Counted from the stretch's first letter, positions 8,587 through 18,132 are shown. The stretch: 64,000 nucleotides of DNA from Algoriphagus sp. PAP.12 (GCF_026652115.1 NZ_JAPPSQ010000008.1:62001-126000), one strand, 5' to 3'. Translations and numbers: made by a program. The notes: generated from the letters alone by a model not told the origin.

Positions 8587-8988
8587 ATGAAAAAAGATAT
8601 AGATTTCTCTCCTGTGACTGGAGTAAAATTGGCGATCGCCAAAGAAGAAACGAAGAATGGAACCGAATGGGGAGTTTACATCATCAATTTGAATTTGATT
8701 GAGCTCAATACAGTGATGATTACATCCAAAGGATACGGAGAGTTGGATGGAGAAATGCGCAAAACCTCAACACTCCGACATATGATTCAGGAATTAGGTG
8801 CTCAAAGTGTTGCCAAAATAGAACCTATTGATCCTGCCGTTTTTGCTTTAACCAATGAGTTTTGGGTTAGCTACTATATCCTTGACCAGATATTTGACAA
8901 AAAGTTTATATTTACTTCAGGCAGTTTTGACCCCTCGCTGCAGCAGATGATCCCCGAACTGGGACTGGAAGGGGTTTTACATAGTTAA
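8587..8988 (+). CDS. Conserved hypothetical protein, Bacteroidota family
   Basis: A 133-residue cytoplasmic protein without recognisable catalytic motif. The pattern GVYIINLNLIELNTVMITSKGYG, the central RKTSTLRH, and the FDKKFIF near the end match a family I recall from Bacteroidota. That family has often been labelled phenylalanyl-tRNA synthetase subunit alpha, a label the sequence does not support: it is far too short and lacks class II synthetase motifs. It starts 2 bases after lipB and ends 8 bases before the exonuclease gene, so it is co-transcribed. Predicted as a single beta-rich domain. Function unknown. Confidence 0.75.
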   Translation: MKKDIDFSPVTGVKLAIAKEETKNGTEWGVYIINLNLIELNTVMITSKGYGELDGEMRKTSTLRHMIQELGAQSVAKIEPIDPAVFALTNEFWVSYYILDQIFDKKFIFTSGSFDPSLQQMIPELGLEGVLHS

Positions 8989-8996
8989 GTAGAGTC

Positions 8997-9749
8997 ATGG
9001 CAGATTTTTTGGAGCAACTAGGTTCAATCTTGTTTTTAGATATTGAAACAGCGTCTTTGACCGAAAGCTTCGAAGAATTAGACCCAAGACTTCAGGATGA
9101 ATGGGTCAAAAAAGAAAGACTCATCAAAAAAACCGAAGAAGGTCATATTGATCCTGGATCCCTTTATTTTGATAGAGCTGGGATTCATGCAGAATTCGGC
9201 CAGATAGTCTGCATTGGAGTAGGCTATTACCAAAGGAAAAAGAAAGAGAAGAAGTTGATTTTCCGTTCCAAGGTTTTTGCCAATGACAGCGAAAAGGAAC
9301 TTCTTCAGGACTTTTCTGCTTTATTGGAAAAGAAGAAGTGGGTTTTATGTGCCCATAACGGAAAGGAATTTGATTTTCCTTACATCTGTAGAAGAATGTT
9401 GATTCAAGGCATTCCGCTCCCAGAACCGCTTCAGATTTCAGGTAAAAAACCATGGGAAGTTCGTCACCTTGATACCATGGAGCTCTGGAAATTTGGAGAT
9501 TACAAACATTACACCCGACTAGAATTACTTGCTTCTGTTTTTGGGGTTCCATCTTCAAAAGACGATTTGGATGGCAGTCAGGTCAACAGTACTTTTCACT
9601 TAGAAAATGACCTCGAAAAAATCAAAAAATACTGTCTCAAAGACGTAGAAGTAACAGCCAGAGTCTACCTAGCGATGAACCCCCAGCTAGAGTTAGAAGA
9701 ATTTGAAATCATCCAATTGGATGATGATTCAGATCAAAAGGGGGACTAA
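8997..9749 (+). CDS. DEDDy 3'-5' exonuclease domain protein (PolB-exonuclease-like)
   Basis: A 250-residue RNase H-fold 3'-5' exonuclease. DEDD residues can be read: D15 and E17 in FLDIETAS, D126 in AHNGKEFDFPYI, and the YxxxD form Y212-D216 in YCLKDVEV, which makes it the DEDDy type (Pfam DNA_pol_B_exo2-like, without polymerase domain). A 50-residue insert between the first and second motif (DPRLQDEWVKK...) is typical of the stand-alone Bacteroidota proteins. It would trim single-stranded DNA or RNA ends. It sits 33 bases before rnr, so an RNA-processing link is possible but unproven. Confidence 0.85.
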   Translation: MADFLEQLGSILFLDIETASLTESFEELDPRLQDEWVKKERLIKKTEEGHIDPGSLYFDRAGIHAEFGQIVCIGVGYYQRKKKEKKLIFRSKVFANDSEKELLQDFSALLEKKKWVLCAHNGKEFDFPYICRRMLIQGIPLPEPLQISGKKPWEVRHLDTMELWKFGDYKHYTRLELLASVFGVPSSKDDLDGSQVNSTFHLENDLEKIKKYCLKDVEVTARVYLAMNPQLELEEFEIIQLDDDSDQKGD

Positions 9750-9782
9750 AATTTTTATTAATCACCTAACAGTACCCACATC

Positions 9783-11981
9783 ATGGGAAGAAAATCAAGA
9801 AAACACAATCCAAAACATAAAGGAGGAAAAAGTACAGACTCGGCTTCATTGGCCAAGCGACTCCTTCAGTTTTTAGACTCAAATTACGGACAAGAATTTA
9901 CTGCAAAGCAGATTATCAAAAAGCTGGAAATCCGTGACTCACTCACCAAAGGAGGAGTAGAGCCAGTTTTGTATAAGCTTGTCGATAGCGGAGCTGTTTC
10001 CAAAAGTCCGAGAAATTACTTTTCATCCACCAAAGATCCAGACTTCATCATCGGTACGGTTGACTTTGTCAATCCACGATTTGCCTTTATTATACCTGAA
10101 GATCCAGCCCATACGGGTGGAGATATTTTGGTAAAAGAAGCAGATCTCAAACAAGCTTTGGATGGAGATAGAGTTCGCGTCATGGTTTATCCAATGAAAG
10201 GAAAAACAGGCCGAATCGAAGGAAAAGTCCTTGAAATCGTTGAGCGTGAAAGAGATGAATTTGTAGGTAGAGTGGAAATCTCTCCGCGATTCGCTTTTGT
10301 CGTGCCCGATTTCAAAAAAATGCACAAGGACATCTTTGTCCATAGAGGAGACCTCAAAGGTGCTGAGCACAATGAAAAGGTTATCGTGAAATTGACCGAA
10401 TGGAGAGAAGGGGACAAAAACCCAACCGGTAAAGTCATTCGAGTCCTTGGAAAAGCCGGAGTTCACGAAGTGGAAATCCACTCCATCATGGCTGAATTTG
10501 GACTTCCATTTGAATACCCTGAAGAACCAAATGCGGAAGCAAATGCGATTCCTGAGAAAATCACGGCTAAGGAAATCAAAGCTAGAAAGGATTTCAGAGA
10601 CGTTACCACTTTTACGATTGACCCAGTAGATGCGAAGGATTTCGATGATGCGATTTCGTATCGAACATTAGAAAATGGAAATCTGGAAGTAGGCGTTCAC
10701 ATTGCTGATGTGACCCATTATGTCAAACCAAAGACTGCTCTTGAAAAAGAAGCCTATGACAGAGCCACTTCAGTTTATTTGGTAGATCGAACGATCCCGA
10801 TGCTACCTGAAAGATTGAGTAACGGGCTTTGTTCCTTGCGACCAAATGAAGACAAATTGACTTTTGCCTGTGTATTTGAAATGGACACCAATGCAAATGT
10901 TATTAATCATTGGATCGGCAGAACAGTCATTCATTCCGACAGAAGATTTGCTTACGAGGAAGCTCAGGAGAATATCGACAACCAAGATGGAGACTATTTT
11001 CAAGAATTGACTCTACTGAATGACTTGGCTAAAAAGGTTCGGAAGAGAAGATTTTCGAATGGAGCAGTCAATTTCGAAACAGTTGAGGTCAAATTTAAGT
11101 TGGATGAAAAAGGAACTCCTTTAGGCCTGATGGTCAAGGAGCGGAAAGACATCCACAAGATGATTGAGGAGTTTATGCTGTTGGCCAATAAATATGTGGC
11201 TGAGTTTATTTACAAAAAGCATAGCGGAACTGATACATTTGTATATAGGACCCATGACTCCCCAGACATGGAAAGGCTTGAAACATTTTCAGGTTTTGCC
11301 AAAAGGTTTGGACATCAGGTTGATCTGGAAAATGAGAGAAAAATCTCAACAGCTCTCAATAAGTTGATGGATGAAATTCAGGGGAAGCCTGAACAAAATG
11401 TATTGGAGCAGTTGGCTATTAGAAGTATGGCGAAGGCGAAATATACCACAGAACCTAAAGGTCACTTTGGATTGGCTTTCCCTCACTATACTCACTTCAC
11501 ATCGCCAATCAGAAGATACCCTGACATGATGGTTCACCGTCTGTTGGAGCATTATTTGGATGGAGGAAAATCTCCTGAAGCAGAACCTTGGGAAGTGAAA
11601 TGTGTTCATTCCTCGGAAAGGGAAAAACGTGCTGCTGATGCAGAAAGAGCCTCAATCAAATACAAACAGGTAGAATTCATGTCCTTGGCTGAGGAGAAGG
11701 ATTATGAAGGCATTGTCTCAGGAGTAACTGAATGGGGTGTATTCGTAGAAATCACCGAAACCAAATGTGAAGGTATGATCAGGGTCCAGGATATGGATGA
11801 CGATTTTTACGAATTTGACGAGAAAAACATGCGTCTCATTGGGACGAGAACAAAAAAAATGATCACTTTGGGTGACAAAGTGATGGTACGGGTAGTTAAT
11901 ACCGATATAGACCGTAGAACAATCGATTTGGAATTTGCAAGTAATGACGAAAGAAAGCCACGCCCACGCGCTTTTAAATAA
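9783..11981 (+). CDS. rnr: Ribonuclease R
   Basis: Processive 3'-5' exoribonuclease of the RNase II/R family, 732 residues. Domains in order: a basic Lys/Arg-rich N-terminus, winged-helix-like region (about 25-80), cold-shock OB domains (about 85-230), the RNB catalytic domain (about 270-590), and a C-terminal S1 domain (about 640-720). The catalytic Asp cluster is visible in DPVDAKDFDDAISY, and HYTHFTSPIRRYPD is the conserved RNB motif near its end. It degrades structured RNA and takes part in rRNA and tmRNA-linked quality control. The long basic C-terminal tail of enterobacterial RNase R is absent; instead the basic tract is N-terminal. Its 3' end overlaps the prenyl synthase gene by 38 bases. 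Confidence 0.95.
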   Translation: MGRKSRKHNPKHKGGKSTDSASLAKRLLQFLDSNYGQEFTAKQIIKKLEIRDSLTKGGVEPVLYKLVDSGAVSKSPRNYFSSTKDPDFIIGTVDFVNPRFAFIIPEDPAHTGGDILVKEADLKQALDGDRVRVMVYPMKGKTGRIEGKVLEIVERERDEFVGRVEISPRFAFVVPDFKKMHKDIFVHRGDLKGAEHNEKVIVKLTEWREGDKNPTGKVIRVLGKAGVHEVEIHSIMAEFGLPFEYPEEPNAEANAIPEKITAKEIKARKDFRDVTTFTIDPVDAKDFDDAISYRTLENGNLEVGVHIADVTHYVKPKTALEKEAYDRATSVYLVDRTIPMLPERLSNGLCSLRPNEDKLTFACVFEMDTNANVINHWIGRTVIHSDRRFAYEEAQENIDNQDGDYFQELTLLNDLAKKVRKRRFSNGAVNFETVEVKFKLDEKGTPLGLMVKERKDIHKMIEEFMLLANKYVAEFIYKKHSGTDTFVYRTHDSPDMERLETFSGFAKRFGHQVDLENERKISTALNKLMDEIQGKPEQNVLEQLAIRSMAKAKYTTEPKGHFGLAFPHYTHFTSPIRRYPDMMVHRLLEHYLDGGKSPEAEPWEVKCVHSSEREKRAADAERASIKYKQVEFMSLAEEKDYEGIVSGVTEWGVFVEITETKCEGMIRVQDMDDDFYEFDEKNMRLIGTRTKKMITLGDKVMVRVVNTDIDRRTIDLEFASNDERKPRPRAFK

Positions 11982-12930
11982 CCTAGAAACTTATATCCGG
12001 AGCCAAAAATTCGGAGAGACACCTCAAGAATTATACGAGCCGATTTCTTATATTCTAAGTCTTGAAGGCAAGAGAATCCGGCCCCTTCTAAGCCTTTTGG
12101 CTTATGGTATGTATAAAAATGATCCTGAATCTATTTTAAGTCAGGCATCTGCAATTGAAATTTTCCACAATTTCACTTTGATGCATGATGATATCATGGA
12201 CAACGCCCCTTTGAGAAGAGGGAAAATGACTGTTCATGAAAAATGGAATAGCAATGTCGCCATTCTTTCCGGTGATGTCATGCTAGTCAGAGCATATGAT
12301 TATCTTTTGCCTACCGAACCTGCTTTACTTCCAAAAGTCATCCGCCTCTTCAATGAAACTGCAGCAGGAGTATGCGAAGGACAACAGATGGATATGAATT
12401 TTGAAACTCGGGATGAGGTTCATGAGGACCAATACCTGACAATGATTCGTCTCAAAACTGCTGTTTTATTGGGATATGCCCTACAGATGGGGGTGGTTTT
12501 GGCAGGTGCATCTGATGAAGATGCTCAGAAGATTTATGATTTTGGAGTGAACGTAGGCGTTGGATTCCAGTTGAAAGATGATCTACTGGATGTATATGCT
12601 GACCAAACTAAATTCGGGAAGCAAGTAGGTGGAGACATTATCTCCAATAAGAAAACCTACCTACTGATCAAAGCATTGGAACTTGCCGAAGGTGATGATA
12701 AAAGAGAACTTGCCTATTGGATCGCAAAAGAGGATTTTGACAAGGAGGAAAAAGTAAATGCAGTCAAAAGCATTTATGAAAAGCTAGGTATCAAGAAACT
12801 TGCGGAGGATAAGATGAATGACTTTTTTAACGAAGGCTTCAATCAATTGGCATCAATTCACTACAAAAACACAGCTTTTTACGAGGAAATCCGTCAATTG
12901 ACTGAAGACCTGATTCATAGAGAAAAATAA
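11944..12930 (+). CDS. Polyprenyl diphosphate synthase, probably short-chain (FPP/GGPP type)
   Basis: A 328-residue trans-isoprenyl diphosphate synthase that condenses IPP with allylic diphosphates. The first Asp motif is D82-D83-x-x-D86 (HDDIMDN); the second is QLKDDLLD. The residue five before the first motif is Phe (F77), a bulky residue that limits chain length, so FPP or GGPP is the likely product; this is inference from known chain-length rules. The ATG at 11944 is chosen over a TTG at 11935. Either start lies inside the end of rnr, implying translational coupling. The rhomboid gene follows after 2 bases. A second, probably longer-chain synthase is at 50600-51574. Confidence 0.88.
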   Translation: MTKESHAHALLNNLETYIRSQKFGETPQELYEPISYILSLEGKRIRPLLSLLAYGMYKNDPESILSQASAIEIFHNFTLMHDDIMDNAPLRRGKMTVHEKWNSNVAILSGDVMLVRAYDYLLPTEPALLPKVIRLFNETAAGVCEGQQMDMNFETRDEVHEDQYLTMIRLKTAVLLGYALQMGVVLAGASDEDAQKIYDFGVNVGVGFQLKDDLLDVYADQTKFGKQVGGDIISNKKTYLLIKALELAEGDDKRELAYWIAKEDFDKEEKVNAVKSIYEKLGIKKLAEDKMNDFFNEGFNQLASIHYKNTAFYEEIRQLTEDLIHREK

Positions 12931-12932
12931 GC

Positions 12933-13562
12933 ATGAGCCTTTCTATTACTGTCATACTGATCATCCTCACGGTGATCAGTAGTTTTTATGGATTCAACAA
13001 TCTAAGCTTTATTGAGCGTTGGATGTTCATTCCTTATAAGATTAAAAATCGCAAACAATGGGATCGATTTATTCTTTCTGGTTTTATCCATAAAGACTAT
13101 ATCCATTTACTATTCAACATGTTTACATTCTACTTTTTCGGTAGAGTTGTAGAGCAATTTTTGATGTATAAATATGGCGCGGCGGTTGGCGGAATTGTAT
13201 TTGTCATTTTCTACATTCTAGGAATCATCATCGCAGATATACCCACCTATTTAAAAAACAAAGACAACTCATACTACAGAGCATTAGGAGCGTCGGGAGG
13301 AACAGCTGCTACCGTATTTGCCAGTATCATTATTTTACCCTTAGCCGACATATGCCTATTTGGAATTCTATGTCTTCCAGGATTTATTTTGGGGGCTTTA
13401 TTTCTGATTTATTCTTATACCAAAGGCAGACAAGACAATGATGGTATCAATCATGACGCTCACTTATATGGCGCCTTATTCGGAATCATTTTTATTCTGA
13501 TTATATCTCCCGGAAGTGCGGTTGACTTTTTTGATCAGATCAAAAACTGGAGAATCTTCTAA
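12933..13562 (+). CDS. Rhomboid family intramembrane serine protease
   Basis: A 209-residue integral membrane protein with about six transmembrane helices. Hallmarks: HLLFN (H58, N62) in TM2, GxSG as GASGG with the nucleophile S121, and the catalytic His H177 in NHDAHLYGALFG. A catalytic Ser-His pair is therefore complete, so activity is likely. It is the last gene of the lipB-to-rhomboid run and starts 2 bases after the prenyl synthase stop. Substrates are unknown. A bidirectional terminator follows directly. Confidence 0.88.
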   Translation: MSLSITVILIILTVISSFYGFNNLSFIERWMFIPYKIKNRKQWDRFILSGFIHKDYIHLLFNMFTFYFFGRVVEQFLMYKYGAAVGGIVFVIFYILGIIIADIPTYLKNKDNSYYRALGASGGTAATVFASIIILPLADICLFGILCLPGFILGALFLIYSYTKGRQDNDGINHDAHLYGALFGIIFILIISPGSAVDFFDQIKNWRIF

Positions 13563-13563
13563 A

Positions 13564-13595
13564 AAAAATGCCTTCCGAATTCGGAAGGCATTTTT
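13564..13595. terminator. Bidirectional terminator between rhomboid and sortilin-like genes
   Basis: Near-perfect palindrome with arms AAAAATGCCTTCCG / CGGAAGGCATTTTT around the centre AATT, flanked by A and T tracts on both sides. It fills the 36-base gap between two convergent stop codons (13562 and 13599). Confidence 0.85.
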
Positions 13596-13598
13596 CAT

Positions 13599-16500
13599 TT
13601 ATTTCTTCAAATCTAACTTCGTTCGCATTTCATCAATGTTGAGAATCTTGGAGATTTCCTCTTGTTCCAATTTCTTAAACTTGGCCAGTTGTACATCGAT
13701 CAATTCAGTGATTTCTCCTCTGACTGATTCGGACTGATCAGTAGGAGGATAGTCTCCATAACCCACCACATTGTTCAGGTGAGCTAGTTTATTGTTCAAT
13801 CGTATAGGGAAGTTCAATGGATCTTGACGGCTGCTATTTTTGGTTTGATATAGTTCTTCTTCAATACTCTTCATCTCAGCTTTGATCTGCTCCAGATTCG
13901 CAGGCTTAGCCTCCAAGCTATCCAGCGCCTCACGATACTGACGAATCAATTTGATCGTCTGGTGAGTTTCTGTCAACTTTCTATTCACCTTCATCAAGAA
14001 TTCAAACTGCTTCTCCAAGTCAGCCTGAGAAGTCTCGTATCTAGGATCTGCCAAAACCTTGAAATCCTGAACCTGAGAAGTTCCATCCAAAGTCATTTTC
14101 ACCTTGTAATCTCCTGGGACTACTGCCGGGCCTCTTAAACTTCCTGACCACATAATCAGTCCCTCAAAATCTTCAGCATCTTCCACTCGTAGGTTCCAGT
14201 TGAACTTATTGCTTCCGGGTTTTACTTTCAAAGTATCTCCCTTGTAACCTTTGGTAGAGAAAGTTCTTAAGACATTATTTCGGTTGTCCAAGAATTCAAT
14301 TTTCAGCTCATCCTTTGGATCCTCTTTCAAGAAATAATAAACTAAAACACCACCTGCTCGGTTGGTTCCTTCAGTATTAGATTTTCTGCTCGCTCCATCG
14401 ATTCTATAAGAATCCTGAGGCTTGAAAAGGTGAAGAGCATCATTTTCATCTCCCGGCTCAGCCTGATGTAAAACTGTCAAATCATCAATAATCCAAAATG
14501 AACGTCCTTGAGTTGCAGCAATCAGATTATTTTCTTTGACCGCCAAATCAGTGATAGGAACGATTGGTAGGTTCATTTGAAGAGAATGCCAGTTGGCACC
14601 ATCGTCTTTGGAATAATACATACCGGTCTCTGTTCCTGCATATAGCATTCCTCTCTTCACAGGATCTACTCGAATTACTCTGGTGAAATGCTCTGGATCG
14701 ATCCCAGCGGTAATCTTTGTCCAAGTCTTTCCATAGTCTTTTGTCTTGTATAGATAAGGCTCGTAATTCCCGCTTTTATAACCTGTTGCTGCGAAATACA
14801 TTTCACCAGCATCAAATGGACTCGCTTCAATGCTATTGATCTGAAGCCACTCAGGCATATCAGTAGGAGTTACATTATTCCAAGTCGCTCCATTATCAGT
14901 AGTTACGTGAACCAAGCCATCATCGGACCCTGCCCAGATTACGCCTTGTTTCACTGGTGATTCTGCAGCTGTAAAGATGGTCGCATAATATTCCACAGAA
15001 GTATTATCCTTGGTGATCGGTCCACCGGAAGGCCCCAATTTGCTTTTATCATTTCGAGTCAAATCAGGAGAAAACACTTCCCAGCTTTGGCCTTCATTGG
15101 TAGATCTGTGAAACTGATTACTTGTGGTATAAATCAAATCCGAATTATGAGGGGAGAAAAAAATCGGGAAATTCCACTGGAATCTATATTTCATACCTTC
15201 TGCACCATGCCCCATTGGGTTATCCGGCCATACATTTACATTTCGAGAGATTCCCTTGTCATGATCCAAACGAATCAAAAGACCTCCATAAGAACCTCCA
15301 TAGACAATGTCATTGTCATCCGGATCTGGAGCAAGCCAACCTGACTCACCCCCTGCAGATACTTCCCAATCGCTTTCAGAGATCCCGCCCATTCCATCAA
15401 TTCTATGACGAATTCTTAGCGTAGTATTATCCTGCTGAGCTCCGTAAATTCTATAAGGGAAAGATTCATCCGTGATCACTCTGTAAAACTGAGCTGTTGG
15501 CTGATTGTAATAGGTAGACCAATTCTTTCCTCCATCTTCAGAAACTTGAGCACCTCCATCATCTGCGATAACCATTCTTTGATTGTTCTTTGGATCAATC
15601 CAAAGATCATGATGATCGCCGTGAGGAGCATTTGCGCTTTCGAAAGTCTTACCACCATCTGTTGATTTATGGTAGCTTACGTTCAAAACGTAAACTATTT
15701 CCTCATCCTGTGGATCAGCAAAGATTCGAGAGTAATACCAGGCTCTTTGTCTTAAGTTTCGGTCTTCATTTGTTTTTGTCCAGCTTTCACCGGCATCTTC
15801 TGAAACGAAAACTCCCCCGTTCTCATTTTCAATGATAGCGAACACTTTGTTAGTATTAACTGGAGAAACATCCATTCCAATGATTCCCAAAACTCCTTCC
15901 GGAAAGCCCTCTTTCTTAGTCAGATCTTCCCAGGTTTTACCTCCATCTGTTGACTTGAACATTTTGGATCCAGGGCCTCCACTTTCTAAGGAATAAGGAG
16001 TTCGTTTCAGCTCCCAAGTTGAGGCATACAAGGTCTCAGGGTCTTTAGGATCCAAGACTAAATCAATAGCCCCAGCGATTTCAGATTCGTAAAGAACCTT
16101 TTCCCAAGTCGCTCCGCCATCGGTCGTTTTGTACACCCCTCTTTCATCACTTGGCTTGAAAATATCTCCCAACACCGCAGCATATACGATATCTGGATTG
16201 GTTGGATGGATTTTCAATCTTGCTACAAATCGGCTTTTATCTAGTCCAGCTCTTTCCCAGGTTTTACCTGCGTCTTTACTTTTCCAGATGCCATAGCCAT
16301 AAGAGACATTTCCTCTTACTGTATATTCTCCGCCTCCAGCATAAACTACACTCGTATCACTTTGTGAAACTGCAACAGCCCCAATTGAGCCGCCGAAATA
16401 ACCATCAGAAACGGGCTTCCAGGTAGTACCAGAATCGACCGTCTTCCAAACTCCACCGCCAGTAGAGCCGAAATAATAAGTATGGTCAGATCCTGCAACT

Positions 16501-16664
16501 CCAGTTACAGCATCAGCCCGACCTCCTCGAAAGGGGCCTATTGATCTCCATTCCAATGCCTTATAGACATCTGGATTGGCTACATTTTGAGCCGTTGATG
16601 GTGTGGTTTGGAATAAAAAACAAACCAGCAACCCCAGCAGACCCAATGAGTATTTATTCTTCAT
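13599..16664 (-). CDS. Sortilin-like VPS10/BNR-repeat exported protein
   Basis: A 1021-residue protein with a signal peptide (residues 1-25, ending STAQ) and a large beta-propeller region of repeated BNR/Asp-box elements: VWKTVDSGTTWKP, IWKSKDAGKTWERA, VYKTTDGGATWEKV, MFKSTDGGKTWED, and further copies to about residue 690. This is the sortilin/VPS10-like or WD40/YVTN/BNR-like glycosyl-hydrolase-type family common in Bacteroidota. The last 250 residues form a separate domain with coiled-coil-like helices (about 930-1010). It is probably periplasmic or cell-surface. Many relatives are annotated as glycosyl hydrolases without evidence, and no catalytic residues can be named, so I do not claim enzymatic activity. 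Transcribed alone; the terminator is shared with the rhomboid gene. Confidence 0.85.
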   Translation of the reverse strand: MKNKYSLGLLGLLVCFLFQTTPSTAQNVANPDVYKALEWRSIGPFRGGRADAVTGVAGSDHTYYFGSTGGGVWKTVDSGTTWKPVSDGYFGGSIGAVAVSQSDTSVVYAGGGEYTVRGNVSYGYGIWKSKDAGKTWERAGLDKSRFVARLKIHPTNPDIVYAAVLGDIFKPSDERGVYKTTDGGATWEKVLYESEIAGAIDLVLDPKDPETLYASTWELKRTPYSLESGGPGSKMFKSTDGGKTWEDLTKKEGFPEGVLGIIGMDVSPVNTNKVFAIIENENGGVFVSEDAGESWTKTNEDRNLRQRAWYYSRIFADPQDEEIVYVLNVSYHKSTDGGKTFESANAPHGDHHDLWIDPKNNQRMVIADDGGAQVSEDGGKNWSTYYNQPTAQFYRVITDESFPYRIYGAQQDNTTLRIRHRIDGMGGISESDWEVSAGGESGWLAPDPDDNDIVYGGSYGGLLIRLDHDKGISRNVNVWPDNPMGHGAEGMKYRFQWNFPIFFSPHNSDLIYTTSNQFHRSTNEGQSWEVFSPDLTRNDKSKLGPSGGPITKDNTSVEYYATIFTAAESPVKQGVIWAGSDDGLVHVTTDNGATWNNVTPTDMPEWLQINSIEASPFDAGEMYFAATGYKSGNYEPYLYKTKDYGKTWTKITAGIDPEHFTRVIRVDPVKRGMLYAGTETGMYYSKDDGANWHSLQMNLPIVPITDLAVKENNLIAATQGRSFWIIDDLTVLHQAEPGDENDALHLFKPQDSYRIDGASRKSNTEGTNRAGGVLVYYFLKEDPKDELKIEFLDNRNNVLRTFSTKGYKGDTLKVKPGSNKFNWNLRVEDAEDFEGLIMWSGSLRGPAVVPGDYKVKMTLDGTSQVQDFKVLADPRYETSQADLEKQFEFLMKVNRKLTETHQTIKLIRQYREALDSLEAKPANLEQIKAEMKSIEEELYQTKNSSRQDPLNFPIRLNNKLAHLNNVVGYGDYPPTDQSESVRGEITELIDVQLAKFKKLEQEEISKILNIDEMRTKLDLKK

Positions 16665-16769
16665 AAGGATTTAATTTGGTGGTTGCCTGAAGATAAAAAA
16701 ATTAGATGTAGCCTTTTATGCCGTTTACAAAATTTTCAAATCAATCAATTGAGAATAAGGCATAAAAAA

Positions 16770-16791
16770 AGCCCCGTCTTTCGACAGGGCT
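16770..16791 (-). terminator. Terminator of the rplU-rpmA operon
   Basis: Hairpin AGCCCYGTC / GACRGGGCT with one mismatched pair and a 4-base loop. On the minus strand it is followed by a 7-base T run, 24 bases after the rpmA stop. Confidence 0.8.
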
Positions 16792-16815
16792 TCATTCAAA
16801 TAATTTTCGTAGGTC

Positions 16816-17076
16816 TTATGCCTCAGCAGGAAGAACGCTAACGTAAGATTTGCCATCTGCTTTCTTTCTGAAGGCAACTTTACCATCAGTCAAAGCAAAC
16901 AAAGTGTGGTCTTTTCCAACACCCACGTTGTTACCTGGATGATGCTTTGTACCTCTTTGTCTTACGATGATGTTTCCGGCGATAACTGCTTCGCCACCAA
17001 ATTTCTTCACACCCAATCTTTTGGAATGTGACTCTCTACCGTTTTTGGAACTACCTACACCTTTTTTGTGTGCCAT
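16816..17076 (-). CDS. rpmA: 50S ribosomal protein L27
   Basis: Component of the large ribosomal subunit whose N-terminus reaches the peptidyl transferase centre. The 86-residue protein begins [16 protein letters not shown] and contains the L27 signature around [15 protein letters not shown]. It starts directly with the mature form; there is no N-terminal extension of the kind cleaved in Firmicutes. It is 35 bases downstream of rplU, the usual rplU-rpmA pair. High expression is expected. Confidence 0.98.
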   Translation of the reverse strand: MAHKKGVGSSKNGRESHSKRLGVKKFGGEAVIAGNIIVRQRGTKHHPGNNVGVGKDHTLFALTDGKVAFRKKADGKSYVSVLPAEA

Positions 17077-17111
17077 GGTTTTATACGTTTATGGTTTTCT
17101 GTGAGGAAAAC

Positions 17112-17423
17112 TTAGAGTGTAATATTTTCAATCAATACTTTGGTGAAGTCTTGTCTGTGACCGTTCTTCTTCTTGTAGCCTTTTCTACGCTTCTTCTTGA
17201 AGACGATGACTTTATCACCTTTTACGTGATCTAGCACCTTGCCAGATACCTTAGCGCCCGCGATTACAGGAGCACCAACAGACACATTCCCGTCAGCTTC
17301 TGCCAACAGTACTTGGTCAAATTCCACGGAAGCGCCAGTTTCTGCGTCTAGCTTAGGAGCATAGACAAACTGATCTTTTGTTACTTTGAACTGCTTACCA
17401 GCGATGTTTACAATTGCGTACAT
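17112..17423 (-). CDS. rplU: 50S ribosomal protein L21
   Basis: Large-subunit protein L21, 103 residues. The start is set at the ATG at 17423 (MYAIVNIAGKQFKV), the canonical N-terminus; the open frame runs upstream to 17486 but that part is not homologous and includes the promoter. The L21 signature KKRRKGYKKKNGHRQ is near the C-terminus. First gene of the rplU-rpmA operon. Confidence 0.97.
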   Translation of the reverse strand: MYAIVNIAGKQFKVTKDQFVYAPKLDAETGASVEFDQVLLAEADGNVSVGAPVIAGAKVSGKVLDHVKGDKVIVFKKKRRKGYKKKNGHRQDFTKVLIENITL

Positions 17424-17459
17424 GTCGTTTATTAATGATTCTTTGTCGAAATCGGAGTG

Positions 17460-17487
17460 CAAATATAAGGAAGAGTATTTGAACAAA
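17460..17487 (-). promoter_or_regulatory. Probable promoter of rplU-rpmA
   Basis: Minus strand: TTTG (17484-17487), 16 bases, TATATTTG (17460-17467), the last a perfect TAnnTTTG -7 box. The predicted start would give a leader of about 30 bases before the rplU ATG. The spacing is slightly short. Confidence 0.5.
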
Positions 17488-18132
17488 AAAACAGCCCCAA
17501 AAAATTATTCACTCCTTAACCCTGACTTTTTCAGGTTGTTAGACCTCAATACACCTTTTATAGCACATTTTCAAGAGCCATCTTATCTTATTTTATCCTC
17601 AGATTTGCATCGAAATCAGGAAGAATTTGAAAGGATCCCGGAGGAGAAAAGGCATTGTAGAAATTAGCGCCCAAACCCTAAATTAATTATTTAATAATCA
17701 CCAAAAATTGATTTAAGGTTTTATATAAATTCTCAATTTAAACCTGATTTTCAATCATTTATTAAATATAAAATCATAACTAAAAAATTGACCAGCATTC
17801 AAAAAATAGCTTGAATTGGGTTAAAAATATTTTTTTCAAAAAAGTTGAAAAAAGTTTACACCGCCCAAAATGGCCATTTCAGCTAATCTTAAGCTTCACT
17901 TGAATTGTCATAAATAATTAATTTACTGCTATTTAAATAACATTTGACCAAAGTTCAAAAAATACCCTTAAGTAGCCATTCAAGGGTTTTATTTCTGGAT
18001 TTTGGTTCACATATTTGTTCAAAGGCTGTTCTGAAAAGGCAGCCTTTTCTATCCCAGACAGGCATTTGCAAGATGCTATCCGACTGAAATTAAAAGAATT
18101 AAACCGTTACCAAATAAAACCAACAGAGTACG
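17488..18132. other. AT-rich intergenic region ahead of nrdB with two hairpins
   Basis: About 0.65 kb without a credible gene between divergent rplU and nrdB. Small open frames here have no start context or family look. Two hairpins face nrdB: ACCCTT / AAGGGT (17964-17987) followed by TTTTATTT, and AAAGGCTG / CAGCCTTT (about 18022-18047) followed by TTCT. Both resemble weak terminators. A TAnnTTTG-like box with one mismatch, CATATTTG, is at 18010-18017. Control of nrdBA by transcript structure, or a short non-coding RNA ending at the first hairpin, are possibilities I cannot decide. No riboswitch class recognised. Confidence 0.4.

Noticed and set aside
17386..17667. Plus-strand open frame of 93 codons overlapping the start of rplU
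   Set aside because: It begins inside rplU on the opposite strand, has no family look, and its composition follows the AT-rich intergenic DNA.
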